A stretch of DNA of 64,000 bases from Orobanche coerulescens. Lineage: Eukaryota > Streptophyta > Magnoliopsida > Lamiales > Orobanchaceae. Both the position numbers and the translations under genes were made by a program. The notes under the pieces are model-generated. The model was not told the origin of the DNA. It made no database searches and saw only the letters and a list, made by a program, of their open reading frames with translations. Shown here one piece after another: positions 49,466 to 61,700 of the stretch; position 1 is the first letter of the stretch, and each line of letters begins with the position of its first letter. The DNA lies in the NCBI GenBank assembly GCA_033398695.1, contig CM065819.1, forward strand, positions 1,289,501 to 1,353,500, read 5' to 3'.

Positions 49466-51024
49466 TAACCCATATCGGACCTCTTGTATTTTTACTTTCT
49501 GTCGTGTGTAATAATCATGCTAAATGGTGGCAGCTTAAGGAGTTTCTTCTTGATCTCTTGACGCGCATCTATTCGCGATTTATGTATTGTTATTTTATTG
49601 CTGTAATTTTTATTGTGTTTTTTTTATAAAATCTTTGATGGCAGCGTAGGGCGACTCTTCGGACTTTCTTGATGCATCTTAAAAATTGTGTTATACTTAC
49701 GAGTATATTTTATTTTCTTTTGTTGTGTGCCTCATATATTTATTTTCTTGCAGATTCTAAAAGGCGTTAGCTCAAACATCAACTTTCTTAACAGGGAGTA
49801 TTCTGCTTTTCTGCATTGCTTTTTATTTTATTTTATTTTTTATTTTTAAACTGAGGACAGTTTTATTTTCAAGTTTGGGGGTGGTTTGTTTAATTATTTT
49901 GGTGTGTTGGAATTTTGATGTGTTTTGATTGATTTGGTTATTTACCTTAATTATATATATATATATATATATATATTATTTTGATTTGTGAGATTTCTAG
50001 ATCTGGCCATAACACCAATAAATTAGCTATATACAAGTTTCTAAAATCGTTTTAACCGGTAAAAAAATGATATATTCCAAAATTTTTTTGAGCCTTAATC
50101 TCTCTTTCCAAGCCTTGTAGTTATCATATAAAATTGAGTCATTCGTTACCTTGAGAAAAGAAGAATCAGTCGGTTGATGAAAAATAGAACTGAAATTTAC
50201 TTAATTTGTGGAGTTTTTGATTTTTCATGCTTAAACTAAGAAATAATATTCTGCAAAAATTTTATTCCCTAAAAAAGGAGTCATTGGTGAAAAGAGCTAC
50301 ACGTTAGCAAATAACGGTGTGAAAGCTATCACCTAAAAAAATGACGAAAAGGAGAAGTGTTGAGCAGCAACAGCTGCCTAATTTTGGAGGTCTTAAATTT
50401 TTCAAAAAATAAAGGACTAACCATTATTGGTGCGTAGCTGCCGTTTCAGAAAAATTGGATAAAAGAGCTACACGTTAGCAAATAACGGTGTGAAAGCTAT
50501 CACCTTTTAAAAAAAAGAGATAGAAATTGTGTTAGTGAAAAGAGCTACACGTTAGCAAATAACGGTGTGAAAGCTATCACTAAGGGATGTAGTTTATGAG
50601 CAGATTTGAATTAAGTAGCGGCTGAATTTCAATACACTCAATTTCGTGAAAAATCACAATATTTGATGGTGCCAATGAAATTCTTCTTCATATTGAGTCG
50701 AAAAATAAACGGGTGATCGAGAGCAACCATTAGAGGGAGTCGTGTGTATCACGAGTGGGAAAGAAATAATCAACCTTTTGGGGGGAAAACCTTGAATTTG
50801 GAATTACAAAATAAAAACCGTGTTTTAACTTCAAAATCATTAGTAGATTTATTTTGAATCATGATTCATTTCTATCTACTGTATAAAGCTGGTTGTTGTG
50901 TATTAATGGCATTTTAATCTCCTTTTCTCTTTTTATATTTTAATTTATGTGTGTATTAATTTTTCTTATTTTTATTTTTGGAGCATGAATAATAAAGAGT
51001 CTTGCTCGGGACTAGCAAGAATTC
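49466..51024 (+). other. TE-9 3' interior, non-coding
   Basis: Holds a GAGGACAG...TTCAAGTTTGGGGGTGG tract (49853-49889) like that at the start of Athila/Tat 3' UTRs, an (AT)n run at about 49953-49976 and three hairpin repeats. No gene. Confidence 0.65.
50290..50580. repeat. three dispersed 44-bp hairpin repeats
   Basis: AAAAGAGCTACACGTTAGC...GGTGTGAAAGCTATCAC starts at 50290, 50461 and 50538 with no base changes seen in the 43-bp core. The inner ACACGTTA / TAACGGTGT arms pair with a one-base bulge around GCAAA. Confidence 0.85.
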
Positions 51025-51037
51025 AAGTTTGGGGGTG
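51025..51037 (+). other. TE-9 polypurine tract
   Basis: AAGTTTGGGGGTG immediately precedes TGATAAGTGTCAG. Confidence 0.85.
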
Positions 51038-52618
51038 TGATAAGTGTCAGTTTTATATACTTATCCATGATTTGTATCGATAAAATTCACCCATAATTGA
51101 GCTAGTCTACTCGTTTTTTGCTTTTAATTAATTAGTTTTTAATAATTTTATTTTATCGGATGATGATGTAAATCTAGTCTTAATCGGATTAAATAACTGA
51201 TTTACTCAAGAAATAACATGTTTATTAAATATCCTCTTTGTTGAATTTTGATATATTCATGTTGTAGGGCTTTCCGAGACGAATTCGGCAGTCTTTCCGG
51301 ATTTAAAATCAGAGTTATATATCAAAAGTTATCATCCGAAGACGATTTGGGGCAAAAACGCAAAGTCTGAGAAATTCTGGGCTGAAAACATAACTCTCAA
51401 AGCAGCCAGTGAGCAAATTGACGAAGCCAAGTTACGGCCGTAACTACAGAATTACGGCCGTAAGTCATCCAAGTTACGGCCGTAACTCCTTAATGTTACG
51501 GCCGTAACTCATGACAGATTGTTAAAATTTGTCTAATTTTTTATACTTTTTGTGTATTATTAAGGGGATGGCTGGCATTGATCCGATCTATTGTAATAAT
51601 GCTGGAGTTTTGGAGCTATTAGATGACTTTAGGTGTATAAATAGACCCCTTAGATCCTTCATCATTCATCATTCATCTTATAATTTTTCACTTTTTGTAA
51701 TCTTTTCTTTTTGTGTGAAGAACACACTTGTGTTCTTGAGTAATTTGTGTAAGTGTGGTATAGCATATGTTGTTCAGAGAGTTTATTGCTTCTTTCCCCT
51801 TTATCTACTAAGGGAGTAAGGATCAATTCTTTCTCTTGATTCAACTAATAATGACCACTCAAGCTTGTATTATATGTATATTAAACCCTTCATGGGCTAA
51901 GTTACCTTTAGTTGGGATTATAAACAAGGTTAGTCATGTTATTTAAGTTTGTATAAAGATCTATTGTGAATTACTTATTATTGTGTGTGATTTGCATTGT
52001 TTTAACAATCTTTATTTATTTGGCCAATAAATAACGATATTTATGGTCTTCATATGTTTCGAAGGAAAATATGTTTGATTAGATCAAATGATCTTCACTC
52101 TAAGTTGTTCTAGGGGATAGAAATATACCTCTAGAACTTAGATGATTCTTTGAGTTATTTTCATAAATCCTAATGCTATGTATTGAAGCCAATCAACATA
52201 GAAATATAGTGGATTGATTCAATATGTAAGGGGCGTTTTATAGTTCGAAAGAGAAACCGTCTTTTTAAGGAAAATCGAATCTACACAACATAATAAGTAA
52301 ATTCATCTTATGATCTCCTATACATCTTCTATAACTAATGACGAACTAAGTTTGTAATCCCAACTATTTCATTTTATCGTTAATCAATCTATTATTATTG
52401 CTATCTTTTTATTTCCTTATAATATTAGAACTATTATTGCATTATCTTTGCAATTATTAAACCAAACTCTTTAATTGTGTGTTTCACTCATCTTTGTATC
52501 TATAAAAATAGACTAATAGTGTATAATTCAAATTATAACCAAACTTCCTCGTGGGATCGATAAACCGGACTCAAAAAGTCCACTTGCGATACGATATCGT
52601 GCACTTGCGATAGTTACA
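51038..52618 (+). repeat. TE-9 right (3') LTR, 1581 bp
   Basis: TGATAAGTGTCAG to GCGATAGTTACA. Four TTACGGCCGTAA-type palindromes (51431-51508) upstream of TATAAATA (51636-51643). Confidence 0.85.
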
Positions 52619-52872
52619 CTAAGAGCGTCTCATGCGCCACCTACCGCTTCCGAAATTATTCTAATATTATTCTTTAGCTTCACATATGTGAAGCCAATAT
52701 CTGATTGGGTATATTATATAAGTCAGTTTGACAGATGAACGCTATGTACATCTTTTTTTCTAAAAACAACTAAATTACACAAATATACATCTTTTTTTTC
52801 TGAATTTTTTTTCGGAATATATATTCAAGGATATATTGAGCATTTTCAAGCAATCTCCGTCGATATTATAAG
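52619..52872 (+). other. promoter and 5' noncoding exon of the CACTA-like gene
   Basis: Contains the dyad GCTTCACATATGTGAAGC (about 52677-52694) and ends TTATAAG/GTATGTAG, a plausible 5' splice site. A related arrangement precedes the second gene start at 62980-63251. Confidence 0.45.
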
Positions 52873-53087
52873 GTATGTAGAAATAGTTGAAATTTAATTA
52901 TACTTATTTTTCTTATTGTTAATACGAAATATAATTTAGTTGTAGTTTTATATTAAATGAAAATTTAGTTGATAATTTAGTTGAAAATTTAGTTGATAAT
53001 TTAGTTGTAAAATTTAGTTGATAATTTATCTTAAGCCCTTTCATTAAATTATACAAGTTTTTTGTTATCGATACCGTACCAGATAGA
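52873..53087. other. intron start with TTTAGTTGATAA repeats, and left TSD of TE-10
   Basis: Short AT-rich direct repeats (aatttagttgataatttag) occur at about 52963-53030. ATAGA at 53083-53087 is the left target duplication of TE-10. Confidence 0.6.
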
Positions 53088-56000
53088 TGTAATATCCGCA
53101 ATTTCGGATTTCGGTAGTTTTCTTTTTTGGGGCGTAGGTCCGTTTCGATGACTCGCTTGGGACTGTTTCATCATTATGAGAATGATTAATTCTGTACTTT
53201 TTGTCATCCGAGTTCATTTCGGTATTGTTTTGTTGAGTTCTGTGTTTCTTAACGACTTTTCTGCACTCGAGTTCGATTCTCGTGTATCTCATTCGAAATT
53301 ACTGTTTCGAGTTTCCTGTAAGTCCGTTTAACTTTGTTAGACGTGTTGTGAACTTCGGTTTGGTTATTCGATCACCTGTCGTGATTTTCGGACGTTTTGG
53401 GCCATTTTCGTAATTTCCCAAAGTTTGGGGTAATTACCTTCCGTTGTCGAATTTCGAGCTTTCGGGTGGTTGGAATCATGTGTTCTCTTAGCTCTTAGAT
53501 TCATCTTTGCGAGTACTTCGGAACCGTATCTTCGATCCGTATTCAGGTTCGGGTTTCGGGGTCGTTCGGATCGTTGTTGTGGTTCTTCATTTTGTTCCTG
53601 GAGGCTGCTGGCCAGACCTGGGCGAAACGGCCCTGAAAATGGTGCTGCCGAGCGCCGTGTCCTGTGCCGGGTCGGCCAGGACTGGCAGCCTGCCGAGACA
53701 CGGCCGAGACACACGGCGCTGGTCTGGGCCGGTTGCTGCGCCGTGTCCGACAGGCGTATAAATATGGCCGAGCAGTCGTTTTCTTTTCACTCGTTTCATT
53801 TCCTATCCTTCCTGTCCGCGGCTGGAGTCTTTGGTAAGTCGAATACATGTTGTTATACTATGAATCCACGAAGTTTTGGAGTTCATAACATCAATTGATC
53901 ATCACGTAACATCCTTGATCCAAATAATCAAGGCAAGTTTTCTTAAAATCTAGTTTTGGGGATTTTGTTCGATTTGTCCGTTTAATCCGTTTTAACTCAG
54001 AATAGTGATGGATTTATGATTGTTAAACAATATTATGTCGAATTCCTTGCTGTTACATGGTTGAATCGCCGAGGATTTGTTGTTTTATTGAGTATCTTAT
54101 CGACGCCTTGAAGGTGTTCGATAAAATGTCGCAAAGAGGATTCGAGCGTTCTACGGTTATTCTTCCTCGTTCGTTTGTTAATTTATTGATGGTATGATGT
54201 TAGGGTCATTTTTCTCGCAAAGAATTCGAGTCGGAACCCTTCCGTTCGTCGTTTTCTTCAAGCTTTTCGATCGTGGGTGTATTCATTGTCTTCGCCGGAG
54301 AATTGTAGGTGTTCGAGGTGTCCCGACTGAGCCGTGTTCGTAGGAGTGTCCAGTATCGATTATCGAGGCAAGTATCTTGTCCATACATTACGTGTTTTGT
54401 GGATATAATGATTGTTAATCATCGATATGTGCTAAATAAATATTTATAACCATTTTTCAAAAGGATCGGTAAATGTAAAGTGTAATTCTTGTTAAGATAT
54501 GCGCGTGGAGTCACGTGGTTATGGATAAAATTGTGATGGTTGTTTATATTGTGATTTCTCATTATATGGGTCGTTGTAGATATTATGTTAAATTAGAAAT
54601 TGGCTTGTTGCTTGTCTTAAAGATATGTCAATAAGACGTAGTGCCGGGTAGATAGTACATTCAGACATATGCTATAATATTTTGGTGATCACCTGGTTGT
54701 GTGGGTTAAGGTGTGTGTTATGAGTTGGGTTAGTCGTATTGGTTGACCAGCTGTTATACCGTTGATGTGTAGGGATGTCCATAAGATTGTTAGGTTGTAG
54801 CTAGGACGATCGTAGGTATGCGTCGGATAATTGGCCATTTCTAGCAAGTGCCTTTATTATATGTATACTGTGATTGACTATCGAGGCTTGTGGTTTGCAA
54901 CTATGTTAAATTGTGGTTTTTCGGTGCGTGAGTTGTGTTCCTTCCACCCGGAGCGTTCGACGAGATGTCTGGGGGTCGATACTAAGGGGTACGGCTGCGG
55001 AAGTGGACTTGGGTGCGTGTGTGGTTGAACTTCCACCCGGAGCGTTCGACGGGATGTCTGGGGGTCGATACTAAGGGGTACGGCCTCGGAAGTGGTGTCC
55101 CACCCGGAGCGTTCGACGGGATGTCTGGGGGTCGATACTAAGGGGTACGGCCACGGGATACGAGTTGTGATTTGGTGATATCGTGATGTTCTGATAAACT
55201 GTTTTGATGACTATTGTGATATGTTCGGAATATCACAACGGTTTGGTTCTCGATGTTGATGTACATTATGTATTGAATCTTGGTACTTGGCTAGAATGGC
55301 ACTAGGATATGTGTCTTAAGTGTTTAACTCCTTGACTGTGAGTTTTGTTGTTGGAAAATGAAAATGGTTATTGTTTCGTGTATTGTGGTTGTTGAGGTTT
55401 CAGGTTGAGATCCCAATGGTTATGTATAGGTTGTTTTGTGGAAAATGAACTTTGGGGCTGTGACCCTAAATGACTTTCGAGGAATTATGAGCTTGTCAAT
55501 TTCTAATGTTTTTAAAACTCTCGAGATTTGAAGGTGTTTTCAAAATGCTTATTTGTTTCGTTTCTACTTTCAAGACTTGAACTATTTTTACCTAAAAATA
55601 TTTCGGGAAGTCTTTCGTTGTATTCTCGGAATGTGTTGTGTATGGCTTGTTTTTGCACTTTATACTTGCACTAGCAAAACAATGGAGTTTTGCTAACCTC
55701 CGAGTAATCGGGGGGTGGATATCTGTATTGTATCCAGGTACATGCAGGTTTTCGGGAGAAAGTCACAGGATCGGTACGAGTGATGATGGAAGACGAATGA
55801 TACTAATCACACGAAGGCCAGTTTTGGGTTAAGTTAGTCGAAGTCCATTATATTGTCTTTTCCGCTGTCTTATTGTTCGTTGATGCAAGTATTTTACCCT
55901 TGAGTGGGTATGAGTCTGGATGAGTTTATGTATTTTGATTTGTAAGTCAGTGACGAAAGACCAAATCGGTCTATTGGTTCGTTATTTTGATTCGTCGGTA

Positions 56001-56097
56001 TGTAATTTAATGTGTTGTTTTGATGTCTAGCCTGGTAGATCCTCACGGAGAGAGTTTGCGTTGTGTAATATTCCCGGTTTGATCTGGGGGTGTTACA
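53088..56097 (+). repeat. TE-10 5' LTR
   Basis: TATAAATAT at 53757-53765. A GC-rich zone with GCCGTGTC/GACACGGC dyads at 53640-53755 lies upstream. A tandem repeat (cacccggagcgttcgac, then gggggtcgatactaaggggt) of three units at 54947-55155. Closely matches 58734-61741. Confidence 0.93.
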
Positions 56098-56101
56098 TTT
56101 A

Positions 56102-56115
56102 TGGTATCGGAGCTT
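56102..56115 (+). other. TE-10 primer-binding site
   Basis: TGGTATCGGAGCTT, four bases after the LTR: the iMet-type PBS with an A-to-G change. Confidence 0.75.
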
Positions 56116-57430
56116 AGGTTGAGGAAACCTAGGTTGTCGGGTCGAGTTATGTGTTGTTGAGTCTTGTATTGTCAGATGTTGTCTGACTGAGTCGTGTCGC
56201 GACGCGTCGTTTGGAATGTCGACCGTGATTAGTATCAGGGTGTAGCCATCATCTTCGTGCGACCTGTGGATGTAAGTCTCCCTTCTTTGTGTTTGTGCCT
56301 CGTCTGATGCGAGTTACATGTATGATTATGAGTTAATTGACGGAATCCTCTTATGGACTTTGATTTCGTGATATGTGGTTATTTGACTCCCATATTTCAT
56401 TCATATGAGGAGTAGTGTTGCTGGAGTGTGCATGTTGGGCTGTATTTCTTTTATCCATTGCGTGAGTTCTTTTGTAATGGATTTCGGTATTTTACCGACT
56501 GAGTTTTATTTCGAAAACTGATTCCCTTAACAGAGTTTTTGGCATTGTGGCCTTGATCGTTTTGGCGAAATTCTTATGATGGTATTTAGTATTTTGTAAA
56601 TGGCTTTTGTGAGTTTTTGAAGTATTACCGTCATCGGCCTTTTTGGTGTTTTTGTAAATGGTTTTTAGCCTGGTGGGTTCCGGCGCGGGAGCCACGGCGC
56701 TATAATGTTCCGTGTAATTACTTGAAATTTTTGGGGCGTTCTAGCCCATTGAATTATCTTTGAAAACCTTGAGTATCTTAGAAAATAAATTGCGAGACGT
56801 ACTTTTTAAATGAATTATTTTCTCGTGGTACATCCAAGGTGCCACAATATATTTCAAAATTCTTCTACCTCGAGGACCAAAATGTTTTGAGATATTTTCA
56901 ATATTTTAGAAACACTTTTACTTAGACCCGATGGTCGAATATTTCTGAAAGTTTTTCACTAAAAGAAAAGTGTCCTCATTTTTGTTCAAACGCAAGGTGG
57001 TTTTCAAAGTCTCGACAATGATGTTGTTCAACATTTTGTAAAGTGATACTCAAGATCAACTGGTGTTTCCAAACTGTTTTCAAAAGGTGGTTTTCATTTT
57101 TAGAGCCCATCATTTCCTGCTTGTGGTCGGAGAAGGTGTGTATGATATTGGTATTGTCGTTAGGATGTTAGCCCTCCGAATTGTGATTGAATTGGTGGTG
57201 TGAGCGTTGAGTCGTCGCCACGCATTTGTTACGTTAGCCCTCTGTGAGAGGTGTGATGTTAATTCTTAATGTTGCCGTTTCGTAGCAAATTGCGTGCTAT
57301 CGCACCTGTGCGAACTGTTAGAGCTTGGGTTTATATGATTGTGTACATTTGTGATTTTAGTATGTGTTGATAAGTTATGCCAAATTGGCATCTCTGGTTT
57401 GTTGCTTTGGGATGTTACGTCCCATTGTAT
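56116..57430. other. TE-10 interior before knuckle remnant
   Basis: No coding signal found; the first part is shared with TE-7 (43397-43950). Confidence 0.55.
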
Positions 57431-57570
57431 ATAACATTTGTATATTCGGTATGCCGAACTGGGGTGTTTCAATTGTGGTGTGCCGGGGGCATGCACGTAC
57501 CAATTGTCCTTCTCGTCAGTAACGCATTTCAAGTGTGGACCCGAGAGACACAGGATCCAGCTTTGTGAGT
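57431..57570 (+). pseudogene. gag: gag zinc-knuckle remnant of TE-10
   Basis: CFNCGVPG (from 57465) is the first half of a CCHC knuckle; the expected His and last Cys lie in the next frame after a G-run, so an indel split it. About 45 bases on, FKCGPERHRIQLC is a second knuckle whose first Cys has become His. Tandem knuckles also occur in TE-1 gag. The remaining gag is unrecognisable. Confidence 0.6.
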
Positions 57571-58720
57571 TGGGTTCCGAGTCTTTCGGGGCACGAACTT
57601 TAGTACAGATATCAGGATCGGCTCTAAGAGGCCCATGGGAAATGTTTCCGTCGACTGCTTTTGTGTTGTTGCCTTGTTTCCGTTAATGTGAGTTGCGGGG
57701 ACGACCTTATTTTATAAGAGGTCGAAGGTAATACCCATATTGTTTTTTTTAGACTTCTGCATTTCCTCTTTCTCGGGTCTATCGACTCGCTCGTGTTCGT
57801 TGATACTTTCTGAACTTGTTCTGTATTTCAGTTTCATCATTCGAACGAGCTGTGATCTTGTTTTGGGTCGATCTGGTTATCGCTGTGACTTTTCCGAGTT
57901 CGGTTCGATTCTTGTGAACCTTGTTCGAAAGTAACATCTTTTGGTTCTACTAGTTCTTTTATTCGAAGTGGATTGGATTTTGAACTTCTGTATTTTCGAC
58001 TCTATCGAGTCGTTTATGTTCGTTCACATTTCTGAGCTTGTCCTACCCCTTGCTTTTGTTGATCGAACGAGTGTGGTATTGTTTCGTAATAACTCGTTTG
58101 TCGTTGTGACTTTTCAATTGCTATTCCCTTTCCTGTGGATCTTATGTGAATGCACAATTTGTTATTTTCACCGGATCATATATTATCTCGAGTCGAGATG
58201 TGAACCTTGGAGTTGTTGTTTGAATTTTATTGTTCTCCGTGATTCGAACATGATTGTTCAATTTTTGTTGTCTCGATCGTTGTGGTTCGATCGTTTGATT
58301 GTTCGGTTTTTGTTGATCTCGTTTCGTGATCGTTGAACATTCAGACTCCTTCGTAGTTCCCTTAAATTCGGGAAATTAGTCTCGTTTTCGATCTTCCAAC
58401 CCTTGGGTGGTGGGATTCCGTATTTGTTCAGCGATTGGCTCGCGTTTTGATCGATGTACCATTGGGTTGGTCAATCATATTGATTTTCGTTTGTTGTGTT
58501 TTGTGATTGTTCGGATAATCGACTCGATTGTATTGTCTGTTACCGGTGGCGTTGTGTTGGTCGTCGTGGAGCGTGTTTTCACACCGTATACCCTTTGCGT
58601 TACTTGTAATGTTTCACCGTTGGGCGTGATTTTTTTCGGTTCTTGTGTATCTCGCTGAGTTTACCTGGCGGGATAATGCTTCTCCCTACTTGATTTAAGT
58701 TTCCGGACGAAACTTCTTTT
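57571..58720. other. TE-10 interior 3' of gag remnant
   Basis: T-rich with repeated 'cgatcg/ttcgttc' texture. ORFs such as 57941-58336 show no family signature and are treated as chance. Confidence 0.5.
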
Positions 58721-58733
58721 AAGGAGGGTAGAA

Positions 58734-61700
58734 TGTAATATTCGCAATTTTGGATTTTGGTAATTTTCTTTTTTGGGGCGGAGGTCTGTTTCGAAGGCTC
58801 TCTTGGGACCGTTTCATCATTATGAGAATGATTAATTCTGTACTTTTTGTCATCCGAGTTCTTTTCGGTATTGTTTTATTGAGTTCCGTGTTTCTTAATG
58901 ACTTTTCTGCACGCGAGTTCGATTCTCGTGAATCTCGTTCGAAATTACTGTTTCGAGTTTCCCATAAGTCCGTTTAACTTCGTTAGACGTGTTGTGAACT
59001 TCGGTTTGGCTATTCGATCACGTATCGTGATTTTGGACGTTTTGGGCCATTTTTGTAATTTCCCAAAGTTTGGGGTAATTACCTTCCATTGTTGAATTTC
59101 GAGCCTTCGGGTGGTCGGAATCGTGTGTTCTCTTAGATCTTAGATTCGTCTTTGCGAGTACTTCGTAACCGTATCTTCGATTCTTATTTAGGTTCGGGTT
59201 TCAGTGTCGTTCGGATCGTCGTTGTGGTTTTTCATTTTGTGCCTGGAGGCTGCTGGCCGGACCTGGGCGAAACGGCCCTGAAAACGGCGCTGCCGAGTGC
59301 CGTGTCCTACACCGGGTCGGCCAGGACTGGCAGCCTGCCGAGACACGGCCGAGACACACGGCGCTGGTCTGGGCCGGTTGCTGCGCCGTGTCCGGCAGGC
59401 GTATAAATATGGCCGAGTAGTCGTTTTTTTTCACTCGTTTCATTTCCTATCCTTCCTGTCCGCGGCTGGAGTCTTTGGGAAGTCGAATACATGTTGTTAT
59501 ACTATGAATCCACGAAGTTTTGGAGTTCATAACATCAATTGATCATCACGTAACATCCTTCAATCCAGCAAATCAAGGCAAGTTTTCTTAAAATCCAGTT
59601 TTGGGGATTTTGTTCGATTTGTCCGTTTAATCCGTTTTAACTCAGAATAGTGATGGATTTATGATTGTTAAACAATATTATGTCGAATTCCTTGCTGTTC
59701 CATGGTTCAATCGCCGATGATTCGTCGTTTTATTGAGTATCTTATCGACGCCTTAAAGGTGTTCGATAAAATGTCGCAAAGAGGATTCGAGGGTTCTACG
59801 ATTATTCTCTCGTTCGTTCATTAATTTATTGATGGTATGATGTTAGGGTCAGATTTCTCGCAAAGAATTCGAGTCGGAACCCTTCCGTTCGTCGTTTTCT
59901 TCAAGCTTTTCGATCGTGGGTGTATTCATTGTCTTCGCCGGAGAATTGTAGGTGTTCGAGGTGTCCCGACTGAGCCGTGTTCGTAGGAGTGTCCGGTATC
60001 GATTATCGAGGCAAGTATCTTGTCCATACATTACGTGTTTTGTGGATATAATGATTGTTAATCGACGATATGTGCTAAATAAATATTTATAACTATTTTT
60101 TAAAAGGATCGGTAAATGTAAAGTGTAATTCTTTTGTTAAGATATGCGCGTGGAGTCACGTGGTTATGGATGAAATCCTGATGGTTGTTTATATTGTGAT
60201 TTCTCATTATATGGGTCGTTGTAGATATTATCTTAAATTAGAAATCGGCTTGTTGCTTGTGTTAAATATATGTCAATAAGACGTAGTGCCGGGTAGATAG
60301 TACATTTAGACATGTGCTATAATATTTTGGTGATCACTTGGTTGTGTGGGTTAAGGTGTGTGTTATGAGTTGGGTTAGTCGTATTGGTTGACCAGCTGTT
60401 ATACCGTTGATGTGTAGGGATGTCCTCAGGATTGTTAGGTTGTAGCTAGGACGATCGTAGCTATGCATCGAAAATTGGCCATTTCTAGCAAGTGCCTTGA
60501 TTATATGTATACCGTGATTGACTATCGAGGCTTGTGGTTTGCAACTATGTTAAATTATGGTTTTTGGGTGCGTGAGTTGTGTTCCTTCCACCCGGAGCGT
60601 TCGAAGGGATGTCTGGGGGTCGATACTAAGGGGTACGACCGCGGAAGTGGACTTGGGTGCGTGTGTGGTTGAACTTCCACCCGGAGCGTTCGACGGGATG
60701 TCTGGGGGTCGATACTAAGGGGTACGACCGCGGAAGTGGTGTCCCACCCGGAGCGTTCGACGGGATGTCTGGGGGTCGATACTAAGGGGTACGGCCACGG
60801 GATACCAGTTGTGATTTGGTGATATCGTGATGTTCTGATAAACTGTTTTGATGACTATTGTGATATGTTTGGAATATCACAGCGTTTTGGTTCTCGATGT
60901 TGATGTACATTATGTATTGAATCTTGGTACTTGGCTAGAATGGCACTAGGATATGTGTCTTAAGTGTTTAACTCCTTGACTGTGAGTTTTATTGTTGGAA
61001 AATGAAAATGGTTATTGTTTCGTGTATTGTAGTTGTTGAGGTTTTAGGTTGAGATCTCAACGGTTCTGTATAGGTTGTTTTGTGAGAAATGAACTTTGGG
61101 GCTGTGACCCTAAATGACTTTCGAGGAATTATGAGCTTGTGAATTTCTAATGTTTTTAAAACTCCCGAGATTTGAAGGTGTTTTCAAAATGCTTACTTGC
61201 TTCGTTTCTACTTTCAAGACTTGAACTATTTTTAACTAAAAATATTTTGGGAAGTCTTTCGTTGTATTCTCGGAATGTGTTGTGTATGGCTCGTTTTTGC
61301 ACTTTATACTTGCACTAGCGAAACAGTGGAGTTTTGCTAACCCCCGAGTAATCGGGGGGTGGATATCTGTATTGTGTCCAGGTACATCCAGGTTTTCGGG
61401 AGCAAGTCACGGGATCGGTACGAGGGATGATGGAAGACGAATGATACTAATCACACGAAGGCCAGTTTTGGGTTAAGTTAGTCGAAGTCCATTGTATTGT
61501 CTTTTCCGCTGTCTTATTGTTCATTGTTGCAAGTATTTTACCCTTGCGTGGGTATGAGTCTGGATGAGTTTATGTATTTTGATTTGTAAGTCAGTGACGA
61601 AAGACCAAATCAATCTATTGGTTCGTTATTTTGATTCGTCGGTATGTAATGTAATGTGTTGTTTTGATGTCTAGCTTGGTGGATCCTCACGGAGAGGGTC

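Larger units (their letters stand above)
47970..52618. mobile_element. TE-9: inverted LTR pair flanking a LOG copy
   Basis: A 3' LTR at 51038-52618 (plus) and an inverted partial copy at 47970-48858 (minus) enclose 2.18 kb. The right LTR has a polypurine tract and an Athila/Tat-like tail (cctcgtgggatcgata, cacttgcgata). The left copy ends in TGATAAGTGTCAG but has no PPT beside it, so the left junction is a rearrangement. Confidence 0.75.

Noticed and set aside
47970..52618. TE-9 as a DNA transposon with long terminal inverted repeats
   Set aside because: The right arm has a polypurine tract and extends 0.65 kb past the inverted match with a retroelement LTR tail; no TIR-type duplication was found.
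53470..53898. 142-codon ORF in the TE-10 LTR
   Set aside because: It crosses the U3 palindrome zone and TATA box, and the equivalent frame in the other LTR is not kept open throughout.
57941..58336. 131-codon ORF in TE-10
   Set aside because: Hydrophobic, T-rich composition without family motifs, within a non-autonomous element interior; treated as chance.
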